Assembly: GCF_000224145.3 (NCBI RefSeq)
Contig: NW_004190390.2
Location: 224,812 to 288,811 of the forward strand
DNA: 64,000 bases
From: Ciona intestinalis
Lineage: Eukaryota > Chordata > Ascidiacea > Phlebobranchia > Cionidae
Reading direction: 5' to 3'
Of this stretch, positions 1 through 12,953 are shown one piece after another. The notes under the pieces were generated by a model, which was not told where the DNA came from, did no database searches, and saw nothing but the letters and a program-made list of their open reading frames with translations. Position numbers and translations under genes: made by a program. Position 1 is the stretch's first letter, and every line of letters starts with the position of its first letter.

Positions 1-40
1 CACCAAATTTTTATTGCAAACCAAACATAATAAAATAGAT

Positions 41-957
<917 letters not shown>

Positions 958-1862
958 TGTTTATTTTGATGCAGTTATTGAGTTGTTCCGAATGGCAAAA
1001 AAACAATCCTTTCTTTGCGAAGGCAGTTTTACCTTTCCGCTTAACTTTAATTCCTCTTAATCAGCCTTAATCTAATTGACCTGTATGCACAATCAATCTT
1101 ACATTAATTAAGTGACGAATTACGTCTAATTCATTATAAATATCGTGCGTAAACACGAAGTAATTAAAACTAAAACCTCCTACTTAATATTTACGCATGC
1201 GTCTCTTTAGAGAAGGTGTAGCTTCAAGCTGAGACAATTGTCACCTATGACGCAGTTTACGATCCTATTTGGAGATATGTTTACTAAAAACATCAAATTC
1301 TGTAAATATTTTTATTAATTATCGGAAATATTAGATTATTATATATACGGGTAATTTTTATCAACCACTTAAAATTTAGAAAAATTACTTACATAGGCAT
1401 ATGCAGTATTCACTATATTTCTACAAAATGTTTTTAATAAAAACCATAAATTTTGTTAGGTATTTCCATTTTTTGTAACTTTTTAAACATATAATGAAAG
1501 CATGATAGTCTGCATTGTTGTTGTGTATTATCATTAAGCCATTATTATTTCTGTATAAAATCTCTTTACACTTTGACGGCATTGAACAGAATATGAAAAT
1601 TAAGTGCAAACATTTTGTAATTCTGCAACTCATGATTGCGGATACCATTCTTGTATAATGTGCACAACACAATAAACTCTGACGATAGAAAAAGTTTATG
1701 ACTACAGCAAAACAAAAAACGTATGCTATGATTAGTAATATCTGTTTAATTGCAATCATAATCACTCTACACTAATTGGGGAATTTTTGAAAAATTGACG
1801 GAAAAGTACACGCTATTTACAGACAGATATGGTAGCAAGCGCAATCGGAAAAACCCATCATA
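958..1862. other. Spacer between TMA7 and MAP2K
   Basis: This stretch holds the TMA7 promoter side and the 3' flank of MAP2K. It is AT-rich. A palindromic ACGCATGCGT lies at about 1192-1201, which could be a promoter element for TMA7. An open frame on the minus strand at 1421-1765 has no recognisable motif and low-complexity composition. I see no other gene. Confidence 0.6.
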
Positions 1863-3296
1863 TTAATCAGGTACAGTGTCTGGACTCGGGGCTTTCAAAC
1901 CCATAGTACTGCAAACCCACTTAGCAAACTCATACTGGGTTAAGCTAACATTTTTAATAAATGGAGCTTTCATTAGTTCTCCGAGATCTGATCGCTCTTT
2001 CGGTTCTTTCTTCAAGCAACTCGCCACGAAATCACAAAAATCTTTCTCGAAAATTCCTTGTGGGAGTTTCGGTGCTGGCTAAGACAGAGAATAAAAAATT
2101 TTACTTCAATTTTCTTATATGGGCTTATATGTTATAATGGTTAAAAGAAATAGCAATTAGGTCTTTTAATATAATATACATTAAGAAAATGATTTTATAT
2201 ATATACTTTTATTGATTGTTTATTATGCATTGTTTATTATATTGATTATACAGTATGTATGAATTTTGGTGCTTGCTTACATAAACAATGAAAATTTAGT
2301 AAAAAAAACTTAGTAAGATACTTTTAACTAACACGAATTGCAATTAATTTGTATGTATAGTGTAAAATAAATGCCTACCTCATTCACAATGTAATCAAGC
2401 AGCTCAAAGATTGCCATTGGTCGTGCAACATCATGTGGGTTTGGTGCTTTACCACTTCCCCCTGACACTTCAGTGTTGAATATGGCTGCTATTTGGCTGG
2501 CTGTGGGTGGCGGGATAGGGAATCTACCAATTGCCATTTCAATAAGTGAGAGACCAAGAGACCAGATATCTGAAAGGATTGTATACTTGGATCCTTGCAA
2601 GCGTTCTGGGGCCATGTATGATCTTGTCCCTACAAACGAGTTGGCCATTGAGTCGATCAGTTGCCCGCTCACGCCAAAATCACATAACTTAATCTCTCCT
2701 CGGGAATTAACGAGAATATTTGATGGTTTTACATCGCGATGAATGATGCTACGTTCTTCTCTTAAGTACTTGAGGCCAAGGATAACAGCTTTGCTCACTT
2801 TTCCCAAGTAAATCTCAGGAATTTTTCGCGCCTTCTTCAGCACTAAATCAAGCGACCCAGCGTCCATGCTTTCCATACAAATACTGATTTCCCCATCACT
2901 GTAAAAAGTCCCATAATACCCAACAATGTACGGGCTTCTACAATCATGCAAAACCTGCAATTCTCGTGTGATTTGGTTCAAGATGGCTTGCTTCACTTCC
3001 AAATGAATAAGTTTCCGCGCCATGACAAAGCCAGTTGCGTTGTGCACCACAAGATGAACAACACCCCCATTTCCGGCACCCAGTTCTCCTTTCTTTGTGA
3101 AGTCAGAGTTCTGAGCATTTTCCATGACTCCCACTTTTTGCTTCTGCTTAATGAACTGGTCCAATCTTTTCCTTTGAGTTTCGTCAATGTTTAGTTCGTC
3201 CATCTTCTTGCCAAGGTCAGAGACCTGCTGATTGGGGATAGGCGAACTCCCCTCAAGTGTTAGGTTCAACGGGTTTAACTTACGTTTAGGAGGCAT
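1863..3296 (-). CDS. MAP2K1/2: MEK1/2-type MAP kinase kinase, complete, 2 exons
   Basis: Exon 1 is 3296-2379 and exon 2 is 2078-1863, joined by one phase-0 intron, giving 377 aa (human MEK1 has 393). The protein phosphorylates ERK on the Thr and Tyr of its activation loop in the cytoplasmic Ras-Raf-MEK-ERK cascade. Visible features: a basic/hydrophobic ERK docking motif at the N terminus ([10 protein letters not shown]), a helix like the MEK nuclear export signal (about 27-40), Gly-rich loop LGAGNGGVV (72-80), catalytic Lys95, HRD 186-188, DFG 206-208, and the activation loop SMANS with Ser216 and Ser220, the Raf target serines. The Pro-rich insert after IPPP is shorter than in vertebrates. 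The C-terminal exon carries [18 protein letters not shown] and [11 protein letters not shown], typical MEK ends. Tunicates are expected to have one MEK1/2 gene, so a 1-versus-2 name is not justified. Confidence 0.97.
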
Positions 3297-4190
3297 TTTT
3301 ACTTTTTTGTAAATATTCTCCTAATCCTAAACAATAGATAAAAATATTGTGAAAAAATCAAATGTTCAATGTGATCAGTTATGAATAAATGGATTTATCT
3401 TATTTAGCTTGTCATGGTGGGGCAACGACAGTCGATAACTGGGGTGTTCTGTTTTATAAACCTCATGCCCGCTTATGAGTTATATAATAATTACAGAATA
3501 ATATAAAATAGGTATTGAAATTTAACTGTTAAAAATATGTTCATGGTAAAAGGTCTAGTTAACCGTATTATTGGGCTTAGGTCAAAGCAGTCGTTAGAAA
3601 CACCGACTATTTTGGCTTTGACAAAGACCATCGCTGACGATACCCGTATAACATTAGGCGATTAGACGTAACGTAATAAAAGAAAATTATAAATTCTCTA
3701 TAAAACTTCAGTCCATACTTTTTACTTTGCTATTTCCTTCTAATTGAAAGGGGAGCGACAAAGTATGTACTTTATTTGGGTGCCCGCAAATTTACCTGGG
3801 TGATCCGAGTATATAGTACAGAACGGCAGTTTTTAGCGACCATTTTCGATACTTTCAAGTACATGAGCCTCCATCATGCAAAATTGTACACTCTACTAGG
3901 ATTCTATTTATAAACTGAACTAATATTCATCAATAACGCGTTGTAGAATTTCGTAGCGCACCAACTTTCAATGTGATGTTGCGTAAACTTAAAACATTAT
4001 TTCCTAAAACAAGACAGTACAGCTATAAATAAAAGGCACGAAAGTTATGATGTGATTTAAAACGTTAATGCGTGGATACAGGTTATAAAGCAAATAGACC
4101 ATTTGTTGCTATAAAAAACAAAATAGCTTTGCTATTATGCATTTTTCTAAGTTTGTAAATTAACGTGTTCAGTATTTGGTTTAAGCGGTG
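3297..4190. other. Spacer upstream of MAP2K
   Basis: Holds the MAP2K 5' flank. A minus-strand SINE tail remnant lies at about 3412-3485 (GGGGCAACGACAGTCG). No gene is seen in the rest. Confidence 0.6.
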
Positions 4191-4194
4191 CCAG

Positions 4195-5413
4195 TGACAC
4201 CACTTTCTCAGATTTCAATATTTCACAGGCAGTGTAAGCGATGTTTCAATGGTCCGCTGAATCGGTGGTCGGACTGGATGGGGTCTGGAAAATGGTCAGG
4301 GTTCCAACTTCCATCTTAGGGAAGAGATATACAGTAGGTTATGTTAAATAGGACATTTGAGATAATGCAAAAAAGTAAACTACAGTAATGGGAAAGTGTT
4401 CGAACAATAGGTTTGAATAGTAATTTGGAGAACTGTTTACTTGGAAACAGAAACGATTGAACCGGCAGGCGTGCAGCGCTTAATGTAAAACTCTTTGTTA
4501 CAAATCATTAGCATTATTACAAAGTTAGAACACTGTGTTATAAGCGCTAGACCAGCTGATGGCGTTTCTCATTTTATTCAACCCTGTCTACATCCTCGAG
4601 CATATTTCTCCCACTCTTGAGGAGAAACTCGCTCCTCCTTGAGCCTCCGTCCAATCGTAGCTCGTCATATTCTCTCACTCGCACAGACCTTGCAATCCAG
4701 TCAGATTGCGCTTCAAGAATACGCGATTTCGGCAACTTTTCGTAATTTGTTTATCAAAATGCGAGACTTCTCTATCGTTCTTTCATCTGCAGCATCAGGG
4801 AACCAAATGATCATATTCTGATAAACCATTCCGTTACCTGTAAGGAATTGTATAATTTATTATAGTAGGGTGGGGGAAGATGGAACACCTTTCATTCTAT
4901 TTTCTCGTCCCATTTGGTTCTAAAAAGAACATTCAAAGAATTATAAAACCATATCCTCAAGACTCCCATAGACCGTTGTTAATTGTTTAAAACACGATCA
5001 GGATATTTAGACATTATGTGCTAAAGGTGTCCCATCTCCCCCCACCCTACTATGTACAATAAATCAGATTGTTATCATTCGTGACATGCCATAGTTTTAC
5101 ATTCGTACCTATATACGAGGACCAATCCACAGTTATCGGCATCCAATCCCACCCTGTAGCTTGATCAACTCGTTTTAGTTCAACTATAAAGCTTCCTCTC
5201 TTAATTTCCTTGCCTTTGATTTAGCATTCTTGGAAAACGAAGATACTTCATAACTGCCCCCGTTGGTAAGCGGTCGATCTGTTGATAAATTTGTTTAATG
5301 AATATTAATTTACAACTAAAACCAACTAAAATGTAACAACTAAAACGTAACAACTTACATGAATCAACTACGCTCATAACTTCTGCAAGCAACATAAACC
5401 AAATGCACCTCAT
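4195..5413 (-). pseudogene. Decayed copy of a secreted lectin-like gene (paralogue of 61447-63236)
   Basis: Exon 1 (5413-5359) encodes a good signal peptide (MRCIWFMLLAEVMSVVDS) and ends in phase 1, as in the paralogue. Exon 2 (5278-5109) shares SSFS...KSK and the marker RVDQATGWDA with it, but relative to the paralogue about 45 codons are missing from its middle and its pieces lie in different frames, with in-frame stops. Exon 3 (from 4837 downwards) matches the paralogue's third exon in position, phase and the WFP/WLP motif, then stops early. A piece of the last exon survives at about 4305-4195 (DGSWNPDHFPDP, compare DRNWKQPGFPTS). A MITE sits in intron 2. Together this is best read as a host pseudogene, though a short secreted product of about 49 aa from exons 1-2 is possible. 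Confidence 0.6.
4861..5053 (+). mobile_element. MITE with inverted ends, intron 2 of the decayed lectin-like gene
   Basis: Starts TATAGTAGGGTGGGGGAAGA and ends with its reverse complement (CCCCCCACCCTACTAT). The core has the family sequence TTCTCGTCCCATTTGG and AAAACACGATCAGGATATT. There is no coding capacity. TA at both borders is compatible with a TA target duplication. Confidence 0.85.
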
Positions 5414-6688
5414 AATGGCCAATGGTAATCGAAATAATCTCTTAAGTTCTCTGCGACATGTAAAAGTATATTTATTTGTAACAGCTCGATTTTACGAAAC
5501 TTGTTTTTATCACGCACTAATGATACAGTTTTAAATCTGAAAATTCATTTTGAAATTCCTAATTTTATATATTGCTTTGGTTTCAGTAGAAGGATTATTT
5601 TGCTGATGTCACGATCATTCGGTCGGATGTTTTCCACTATGCACGTCATGCTTCCATTTAATTAAATGGAAGGTACTCATATAAACCAGAGGTAACGCGC
5701 TGCTGACGTTCGATGTAATGCCTATATGCGGGACTTACAAAAACACATTGCACAGTACAAGAAATATCAGTCTACATTTTTTTTCTTTTCGCATATAATG
5801 CTTCATACTTTATACACAATGCGTGTGCCACTTGAACAGTTATAGTTATTACACAATCTTCGATCGTTTTTAACTTTATTAAGTTTGCATCAGTATAATT
5901 AAGTTACTTACGAACTAGCTTTTTTTAATTCGCATATTTATGGTTAAACTATTGCTCTGCAAATACGTTGAAGCCAAACCGATTAACACACATCAGTAAC
6001 TACTTTTGATACAAATAAACCTCTGCTACTGCGCCAACATCAGTATCCAACCAACTGACATAACTGAACAATACTCAAGCATTTAACGAGATAAGAATGA
6101 TCCTATATAATTCTGCATTGCGGCTCTTTTTTGTAATTTTCCATTGCACCAGCCATGCTTCCTTTTATTAAATTGGAAATTAAACCTGACGTAATTGATT
6201 GTTGTCTGTGTTTGCAAATCGCTCTCATCTCGGTGCGTTTGAACAAAGGAAGGAATGACGTTGATGAGTATACTCGAGTGAGGCAAGGACAGTCGTTATA
6301 ACCCGGGTGCTCTGTTACATAAACCTCGTGCCTACGAGTAACCACGTTTGTAACTTTGTATGTGTGAGGTGTATAAAACAGAACACCCCTGATAAATAAA
6401 ATGAAATTAGAACTCTTCTGTAGTGCTAACGTAGATTGAACAACAAAATAAATAAACAGGAAAACGTAAAGATAAAATCGCCAAGAGATTTCTATAACAA
6501 AATCCTGAGATATAAATTCACGAGTTCGTCACGATTGAATGCATTCACATTTTATTATAGGCGCAAGCAAAACGTAAGCTGTAACAAAAACGGAATTCTT
6601 CTAATAAACTTATGATAAAGTATTTCAATTTCCAGTGCCAAATAAAAGCTCACATGTATTTCTGAATAACATTAGTATCTAGTTGACA
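5414..6688. other. Spacer between the pseudogene and TAF5L
   Basis: Divergent promoter interval. A minus-strand SINE remnant lies at about 6270-6395 (CAAGGACAGTCGTTATAACC then TGCTCTGTTACATAAACC). Two related short stretches around 5650 and 6150 (ATGCTTCC then TTTAATTAAATGGAA or TTTTATTAAATTGGAA) hint at a small unnamed dispersed repeat. No gene is seen. Confidence 0.5.
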
Positions 6689-9600
6689 ATGAAACGGTCA
6701 CGTAGTGAGCATATCCAAACTGCTGTACTAAATTATTTGAAAAAACGAAACTATACCGATTCGGAAGCAACTTTTAAGCAGAATTTCAAGTTGGAAGAAA
6801 CGTTATTGGTAAGTTAAAGTCTAGATAATTAATTAAGGTATCAGTACTTATTACAGTTGATTAAACCTAAAGTATTCAAAACGTTTTTTAAATCGATAAG
6901 CAGTGAAATTCTTTTAAAGTAATTAAAAGGAAAAAATATTATTTATCCAAAAACGTTCAATGTTATGTAATATATATATATAGGCGGAATAGGCCTATAT
7001 ATAGTGAAGTTTAAAATACAAAAAATAAATATTTTTAGGAAATGACATCTCGTGTTTTAAGAAATAATAAAATATCGAAGTCAGACAGCGTCTCATTTTC
7101 GATTGGCTCACTCGATGATTATTTTCATTCTTTCCTTGAATTAAAGACGTTTGTCGAAAAATGTGTCGCTCAAAGAAAACATTCTAAATTAAAAGGTAAA
7201 TATGAATGAATGAATGTAACAACTGTTACATTAATGTTTCTTCAATTAATTTCCTATATTTTGTTACATCCTTTAGCCCAGTGTTTTGTTTTCAGGCATT
7301 TTATTTCCCGTCTTCATTCATTCGTTTCTCGACCTATTATTGGCCGATCGTTCAACCGAATCCACCTCATATTTACGAAGGTTTGGTTCAGTTTTCGACC
7401 AATCACATCGCTTGCTGATTAAGCAGATTGAAAATCTGGGGATTCCCCAAGACCAAGCTAATTTAGACATGGTTGGTCCTTAGTGTATATGTTTAGTAAT
7501 GTTGTTGTAAGAACTTGTTTTTCGGTAAGCAGTGCAAGAATGTGTTTTTATATATCTTATGCTGATGCTGTTGTGGTTAGAGTAATTGCCTTTTGAGCAG
7601 AGAATACAGATTCGAGACTTGATGCTGCCACCATTGTGGCTTATATTCATACTATGTGCGTTTGGGTTAGACAGTTAACGAACATTGCTGCATACAATAT
7701 ATAAAAGGTATGAAACAGAACCTACTAAATATATAACAACAAAATAGTTTTTTATTTAAGATTTTTCTTTTTTTCAATCAGCTTATAAATTTTTAAATAT
7801 TTTTGTTTCAGATTGAAGAACTACGAAATTGCAACGGCAAAATTGTTCTAACGGATGACGATCAACTTGCTTTAAAAATATTTCTTCAGACCCAGGAAAA
7901 TTTATCACTTATGAAAATTATCAATGATCGTATACAGATCGTGCTACCAGAGACAGATGATCAACTGAATTTATCTAATGGTGATTTTACTTCTACCAAC
8001 ACTTCACCTCAAAAAGTTCTTTCTGCTAGTAAAACTCCAACTAAGGTATGTACGGTACACGAGGTGTACGAACACCCGTGTTGTAACGACTGTCGCTTTC
8101 CAGCCAAGCAAGGATAAAGCAAGTTTCATTCATTCTTGCATACATAAAAACATTTTTTTCCAGGCCAAAGTAGAAGCCATGGAAACTGCCATCACAAATC
8201 AACAACCAATCATAATCAGCCCTCCTTCTGTTGCCACGACAACTAACACTACGCCTTCTAAACACTCCACAGCTCCACCAGTGGCATCTTTAGTCAGTGA
8301 CATCACAATAGCAGATGCTCGTAAAATAATCGATGACGTAAGAAAATCTCCACCTGCTCTGACAGACCTTACACTTATAAAGTAAGATTATGTTTTATGT
8401 CGTGAGCATTGGAGCCTATCGTTTGGAACACCTTTTGGGTGCCCTCTATTGGGTAAGATCCTACAGTGAGAAATGTTAATGATCTTTGGGTTTATGTATA
8501 GTTGGTCTTTTATTCTGTTATGTGGGAGCATGTGTCCTTGGGCAAGACAACAACTGCTCCAACCCAGTGGTCGCTTCTGGGGTTTCTCAATAGTCAGCCA
8601 TATTTTAAAAAGTCAAAAAATAACACGCAAAGTTACATAGGTTGTCCTTTAGCACAGCACTTAAGGGGCGTGGGGTCTATTTATGCGGGTGAAGTCATGT
8701 GACAAGGCAGACCAGGGTACCCACTATTACAGCCAGGTTGGGCCTATTTACCCCACTAGTTTCCCTTGTGAAATAATGTAACATATCTTTATTTTTTTAC
8801 AGATTTAAAGGAGAAGGTTTAATACATGCCACACCATCTCAGGACCACAGTTATATTGCAACAGGTTTCATGCTTAACATCTGATTAAAATAATGCTTTA
8901 AAATATTTTTACATTTTTTGGCATCATTAGACCATATCCTTACAACTAAAAGAGTGCTGTTAATTGTTAAAATCAAAATTAGGAAATATGAGATGTATAT
9001 ACAAACAGTAATCTTAGCCCATGTTACTATACTATGTAAAGGTATCCTCTTACCCCACAGTATTATATTAAGTATATTTCTAACAGGGTTTGACAACTCC
9101 ACTGTGAAACTATGGCGTCAAGGAAATCGTATACCAGACTGTAACCTTCCCACCCCTGATATATCATGCGTGCATCTTGGTAGTGATGCACTTGAAGATG
9201 TATACGACAGATTATCTATGAAAACCCAGCAAGATGTTACAAGTTTAAATGAGGATGGTGTAGTGTCACTGCATGGGCATAGTGGGCCTGTGTACGATTC
9301 TTGTTTCACAAGTGATAATAAGTTTTTAATAACTTGTGCTGAGGATTCTACAGGTAAGCATGCCACAACAAGTGTTTGGTAAGATATGTTTGATGCTTAA
9401 TACTGATAGGTATTTGTTTCTTTAGGCAAAACACTTGCGGACATTGTTCCAACCAAGTGGTCACTAACTTTGTTTTAAACAATTTTTACAAAACATTCAT
9501 TAAACCATAACGTTTGAAAATTCCAATTCTTATTACAGTGAGATTATGGGACATGCAGGATTTAAAGAACAAAGTTATTTACGATGCTCATAACAGACCA

Positions 9601-11798
9601 GTATGGTGTGTGGATATCAGGTATGAGTATGATGGTAACTTATATGATAAATATCAATACATTGAATATTGTGTCTCAACATAGAACCTAACCCATATAT
9701 AATAGTACAGTAAAACTTTCTAATAACAATAAAATGGTTTATAGGCCAAATATAACTCACTGGCAGTAACTTGCCCCTGATCTATAACTGACACTTTTTA
9801 TTTTGAACAAAATCTGGAGTGACATTGTTAAAATACAGTTACATTACACTAATAGTTGTCAAACATATAGAACCTTATTGATTAATGTGGTGAATGCAAT
9901 ATACCTTGACTGTGTTGTATAAACACTCAACAGCAAGAGAAAAGTAACAACGTCTGTTTTAGGTTTAAAATTTGGTTCTAAAACATATGATTTTGGTTTA
10001 ATTGGGTTAACATGACACCCCAGCCACCCCTAACATTATGCCTATTCTGTAATGTGTACAGTTCAAATATAAGAAACTTTTTTGTCACTTGATTGTTTTT
10101 CGGAAGTTATTTTTTTGTCCCATTTTTTTTACCTAGATATTTTTGTGAATCGAGTTATTTTTTTTAAAGATTCGCTTATAAACCAAAGTAGATATGGCCC
10201 TGACAAAAATCCAACTAAAATTATGTAGCTGTCATATATTTCCGCCATAACCCAACACATTACAATCTTACGACAGTGCTTACGATTTATACTTCGCTAC
10301 GGGATCTGCGGACCATACAGCTCGACTGTGGACGACAGAGCGTACATACCCCTTACGAACTTACGCTGGCCATCAGGACAGCGTTGGAGCCATTGCTTTC
10401 CATGGTAACTGTAGTTACTTAGCTACAGCGGATAGAGTTGTGAGGGTATGGGATGTAAATAGTGGGAAGCCCGTTCGTGTAATGACTGGGCATTGGGTAA
10501 GTTCTGTTCTTGGAATTTTACACATAACATAATTTTGTTTATTCTTTTGAATACAGTAACAAAGATCAAATAATTTAATACAACAACTTCATGAGCATTG
10601 CTCCAACCCAGTGGTCATTAAATGAGTTGTAGCACCCTGGGTGTTGTCAGGGTATTGAACCAACTCAGGCCTAAATCTGGGATCATGTGACATGCTACGC
10701 TGTAGGACCTAACTCACAGAATAAAATAAAATCTGAATATTTTTAGTTGAATAATAAAACAGCTGGACAACATTATTCTTAATAGGCCAAAAATCTTAGG
10801 TTCCATGGCAAGCCATGCTGCAGGACCTAACCCATAGAATAGAATCATTTATGGCTTTTATGATTAAGATGTTTATCACAGGCCCCAGTTATGTGTGTGG
10901 CCTTCTCAAGTAATGGACGAATGTTAGCAAGCGCTGGTGAAGATTACAGGATCAGGTTATGGGATGTTTCCTCTGGTAACTTAGTCAAGGTGAGAAGGAT
11001 TGTTGAAGGAATTGTCGGAAATCATCTTCTTTAATGAAGTTGCAACTTATGTTATGATATTAGGTTAGGTTCCCAATCATTCACATTCCTTTGTGATTGT
11101 GTCACCATGCGGTAATGAGTGTTTCATTGCCTTGACTAAGGTTTTTCGTTTAACATTATTACATTTCACCATGCGACGTTAAGATTATATTTTGTGCCTA
11201 AATTTGTTTTCCCATTAATAAACGACAGAAGGTCACAACAATGCAATGCACATGCTTGCTTGTTGTAAAACTTATACAACTGAAAATATTACTATCTTAC
11301 TCTTACATGTACAATGAAAAAAATTAAGGCAGTCAATTATATAGGAATTTTATATATTTTATTTCTAGTATTTTATTTATGCTGTTTTTAACACAGGAAA
11401 TGCGTGCACACACAGACACAATATATTCTCTTGCTTTCAACTATGATGGCTCTCTACTGGCATCGTGTGGTGCTGATTGTTCAGTATATTGTTGGAACAC
11501 CGCTACTATATCTACTACAGGTACCAGTTCTTCTATAAATGCAATCACCCGCAAAGTTACATACGTGGTAACTCGTAAGCGGGCACGAGGTGTATGAAAC
11601 AGAACACTCGTCTTATAACGATTGACGACGTTGCCCCGTCACATGATGATGAATAAGTTAAATTCATTCATTATTTCAGGTGATCAAAAGAACCAGCATT
11701 TAGTTGCACAGTGGAGTCTCCCAAATTCAACACAAAGTTTAATAAACGTCGATTTTAAATCGACCAATAAGTTATTTTGTTACGCTTCTGCTACGTGA
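6689..11798 (+). CDS. TAF5L: TAF5-like WD40 subunit of SAGA/PCAF complexes, complete, 12 exons
   Basis: Exons: 6689-6808, 7039-7195, 7296-7471, 7812-8045, 8164-8381, 8803-8864, 9087-9353, 9539-9620, 10277-10496, 10882-10989, 11397-11520 and 11680-11798. All phases agree and give 628 aa (human TAF5L 589). The protein is a structural subunit of the SAGA-type histone acetyltransferase coactivator in the nucleus. The N terminus (MKRSRSEHIQTAVLNYLKKR) matches human TAF5L more closely than TAF5. Then come a TAF5 NTD2 helical domain (about 65-225), a low-complexity Thr/Pro/Ser linker, and WD40 repeats from about 313 on, with the diagnostic FDNSTVKLW, LHGHSGPVY, ATGSADHTARLW, RTYPLRTYAGH, SAGEDYRIRLWD and HTDTIYSLAF. 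Introns hold SINE pieces, notably a tail at about 11540-11670. The final two exons recur at 15162-15562. Confidence 0.95.
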
Positions 11799-12953
11799 AT
11801 TGATTAAATTTTTCTATTTTCATTTTGGATTGATCAGTTAAAGGTATAAATTACATGAAACAAATTTGTATAAAATGATTATACAGTAGGCCTCTGTGTT
11901 TCATGACGGTCCAGGTTTCATTCTTCGTCCTATTTGGGAGTAAACAAAGAATATTTACAGAATTATATTTCCGTATCCTCACGATCGAACGCCCGTGTTA
12001 AAAGGACTGTCGTTTCCCCACCCCGTGAGGATAAGTAAGTTACAATAATTCATTCATTTAACAAACTAGAGATAGATTACCAATAATCAGTTGGAAGCGT
12101 GGGTTAAACTTATATAATAATGAACTGCGTCATTTAATTACTAATATATAGTAGGGCGGGTGAGGTTGGGACACATTTAGCTCGTAATATCTAAATATCC
12201 TGATCGTGTTTTAAACAATAACCAACGGTATATGCGAGTCGTGAGGATACGGTTTTATATTTCTTTAAATGATCTTCGTTTACTACCAAATGGGACGAGA
12301 AAATAGAATGAAATGTGTCCCATCTTCCCCTCCTTACTTTACTTACTATAAAGTATAATGACAGGGAATTTTATGCAACAACAAATACGTAGCAGCTTCC
12401 TTTTAGCGATTCAGCTTGAACAATAGTGAAGTATAAACTGCAATGACGTGTTTACTATGATGGTATTTCCATAGCCACAGTAAACAATGCATGTTACGTA
12501 GTGTAAGATTTCACAGGCGTTTATGGCTATATAAAGTTTGGTATGTGCGATTTCGCTTGAAATACCGGTTTCTATTTAGTGAAAAATACTTTCTGCTGTC
12601 GCGTTATTTGAATATCAATCACCTGGTAAGCGTTATAGCGGATGTTGTGTCATAATGGACCAATCATTTCCGTTTGTGATGTCATAAGTGCCTGTCAAGT
12701 AAACAAGCCGAGCTAATTGTTATATAGCCACAGTAATAGCGATACACAATTTATTTAGTATGTGTTAAATCAGCAGAAATCGGACTACATTTTTAGGACA
12801 TTTTTTTAAATTTGTTCGTGTTAAAATTGAAATGCTTCGTCAAGACAGCTGTTAGCGCTCAGTGCACGAGTTTGCGCAAGAGGAAATTATAATTTATGTT
12901 GTATGTGTACAGTGTCAACTTACAGTTTTAGTCGGAAAATTTGTACTAAGATA
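11799..12953. other. Spacer between TAF5L and the MMP gene
   Basis: Contains a SINE-tail remnant around 11990-12060, a MITE at 12147-12350 and probably the MMP promoter. A CCAAT motif (GGACCAATCATT) lies near 12658. The same stretch is present again in copy 2 (15563-16717). No further gene is seen. Confidence 0.6.
12147..12350 (-). mobile_element. MITE between TAF5L and MMP
   Basis: Core reads in reverse (TATCCTGATCGTGTTTTAAA, then CCAAATGGGACGAGAA). The ends are eroded (GTAGGGCGGGTGAGG / CTTCCCCTCCTTACTT). A second copy of the same insertion, at 15911-16114, shows the insertion predates the 3.6-kb repeat. Confidence 0.85.

Noticed and set aside
7206-7483. Three overlapping frames of 65-70 codons
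   Set aside because: Shadows or extensions of TAF5L exon 3 (7296-7471).
11379-11597. Single open frame reading TAF5L exon 11 with flanking intron
   Set aside because: It starts within the splice acceptor region and runs into a SINE tail; the exon itself is 11397-11520.
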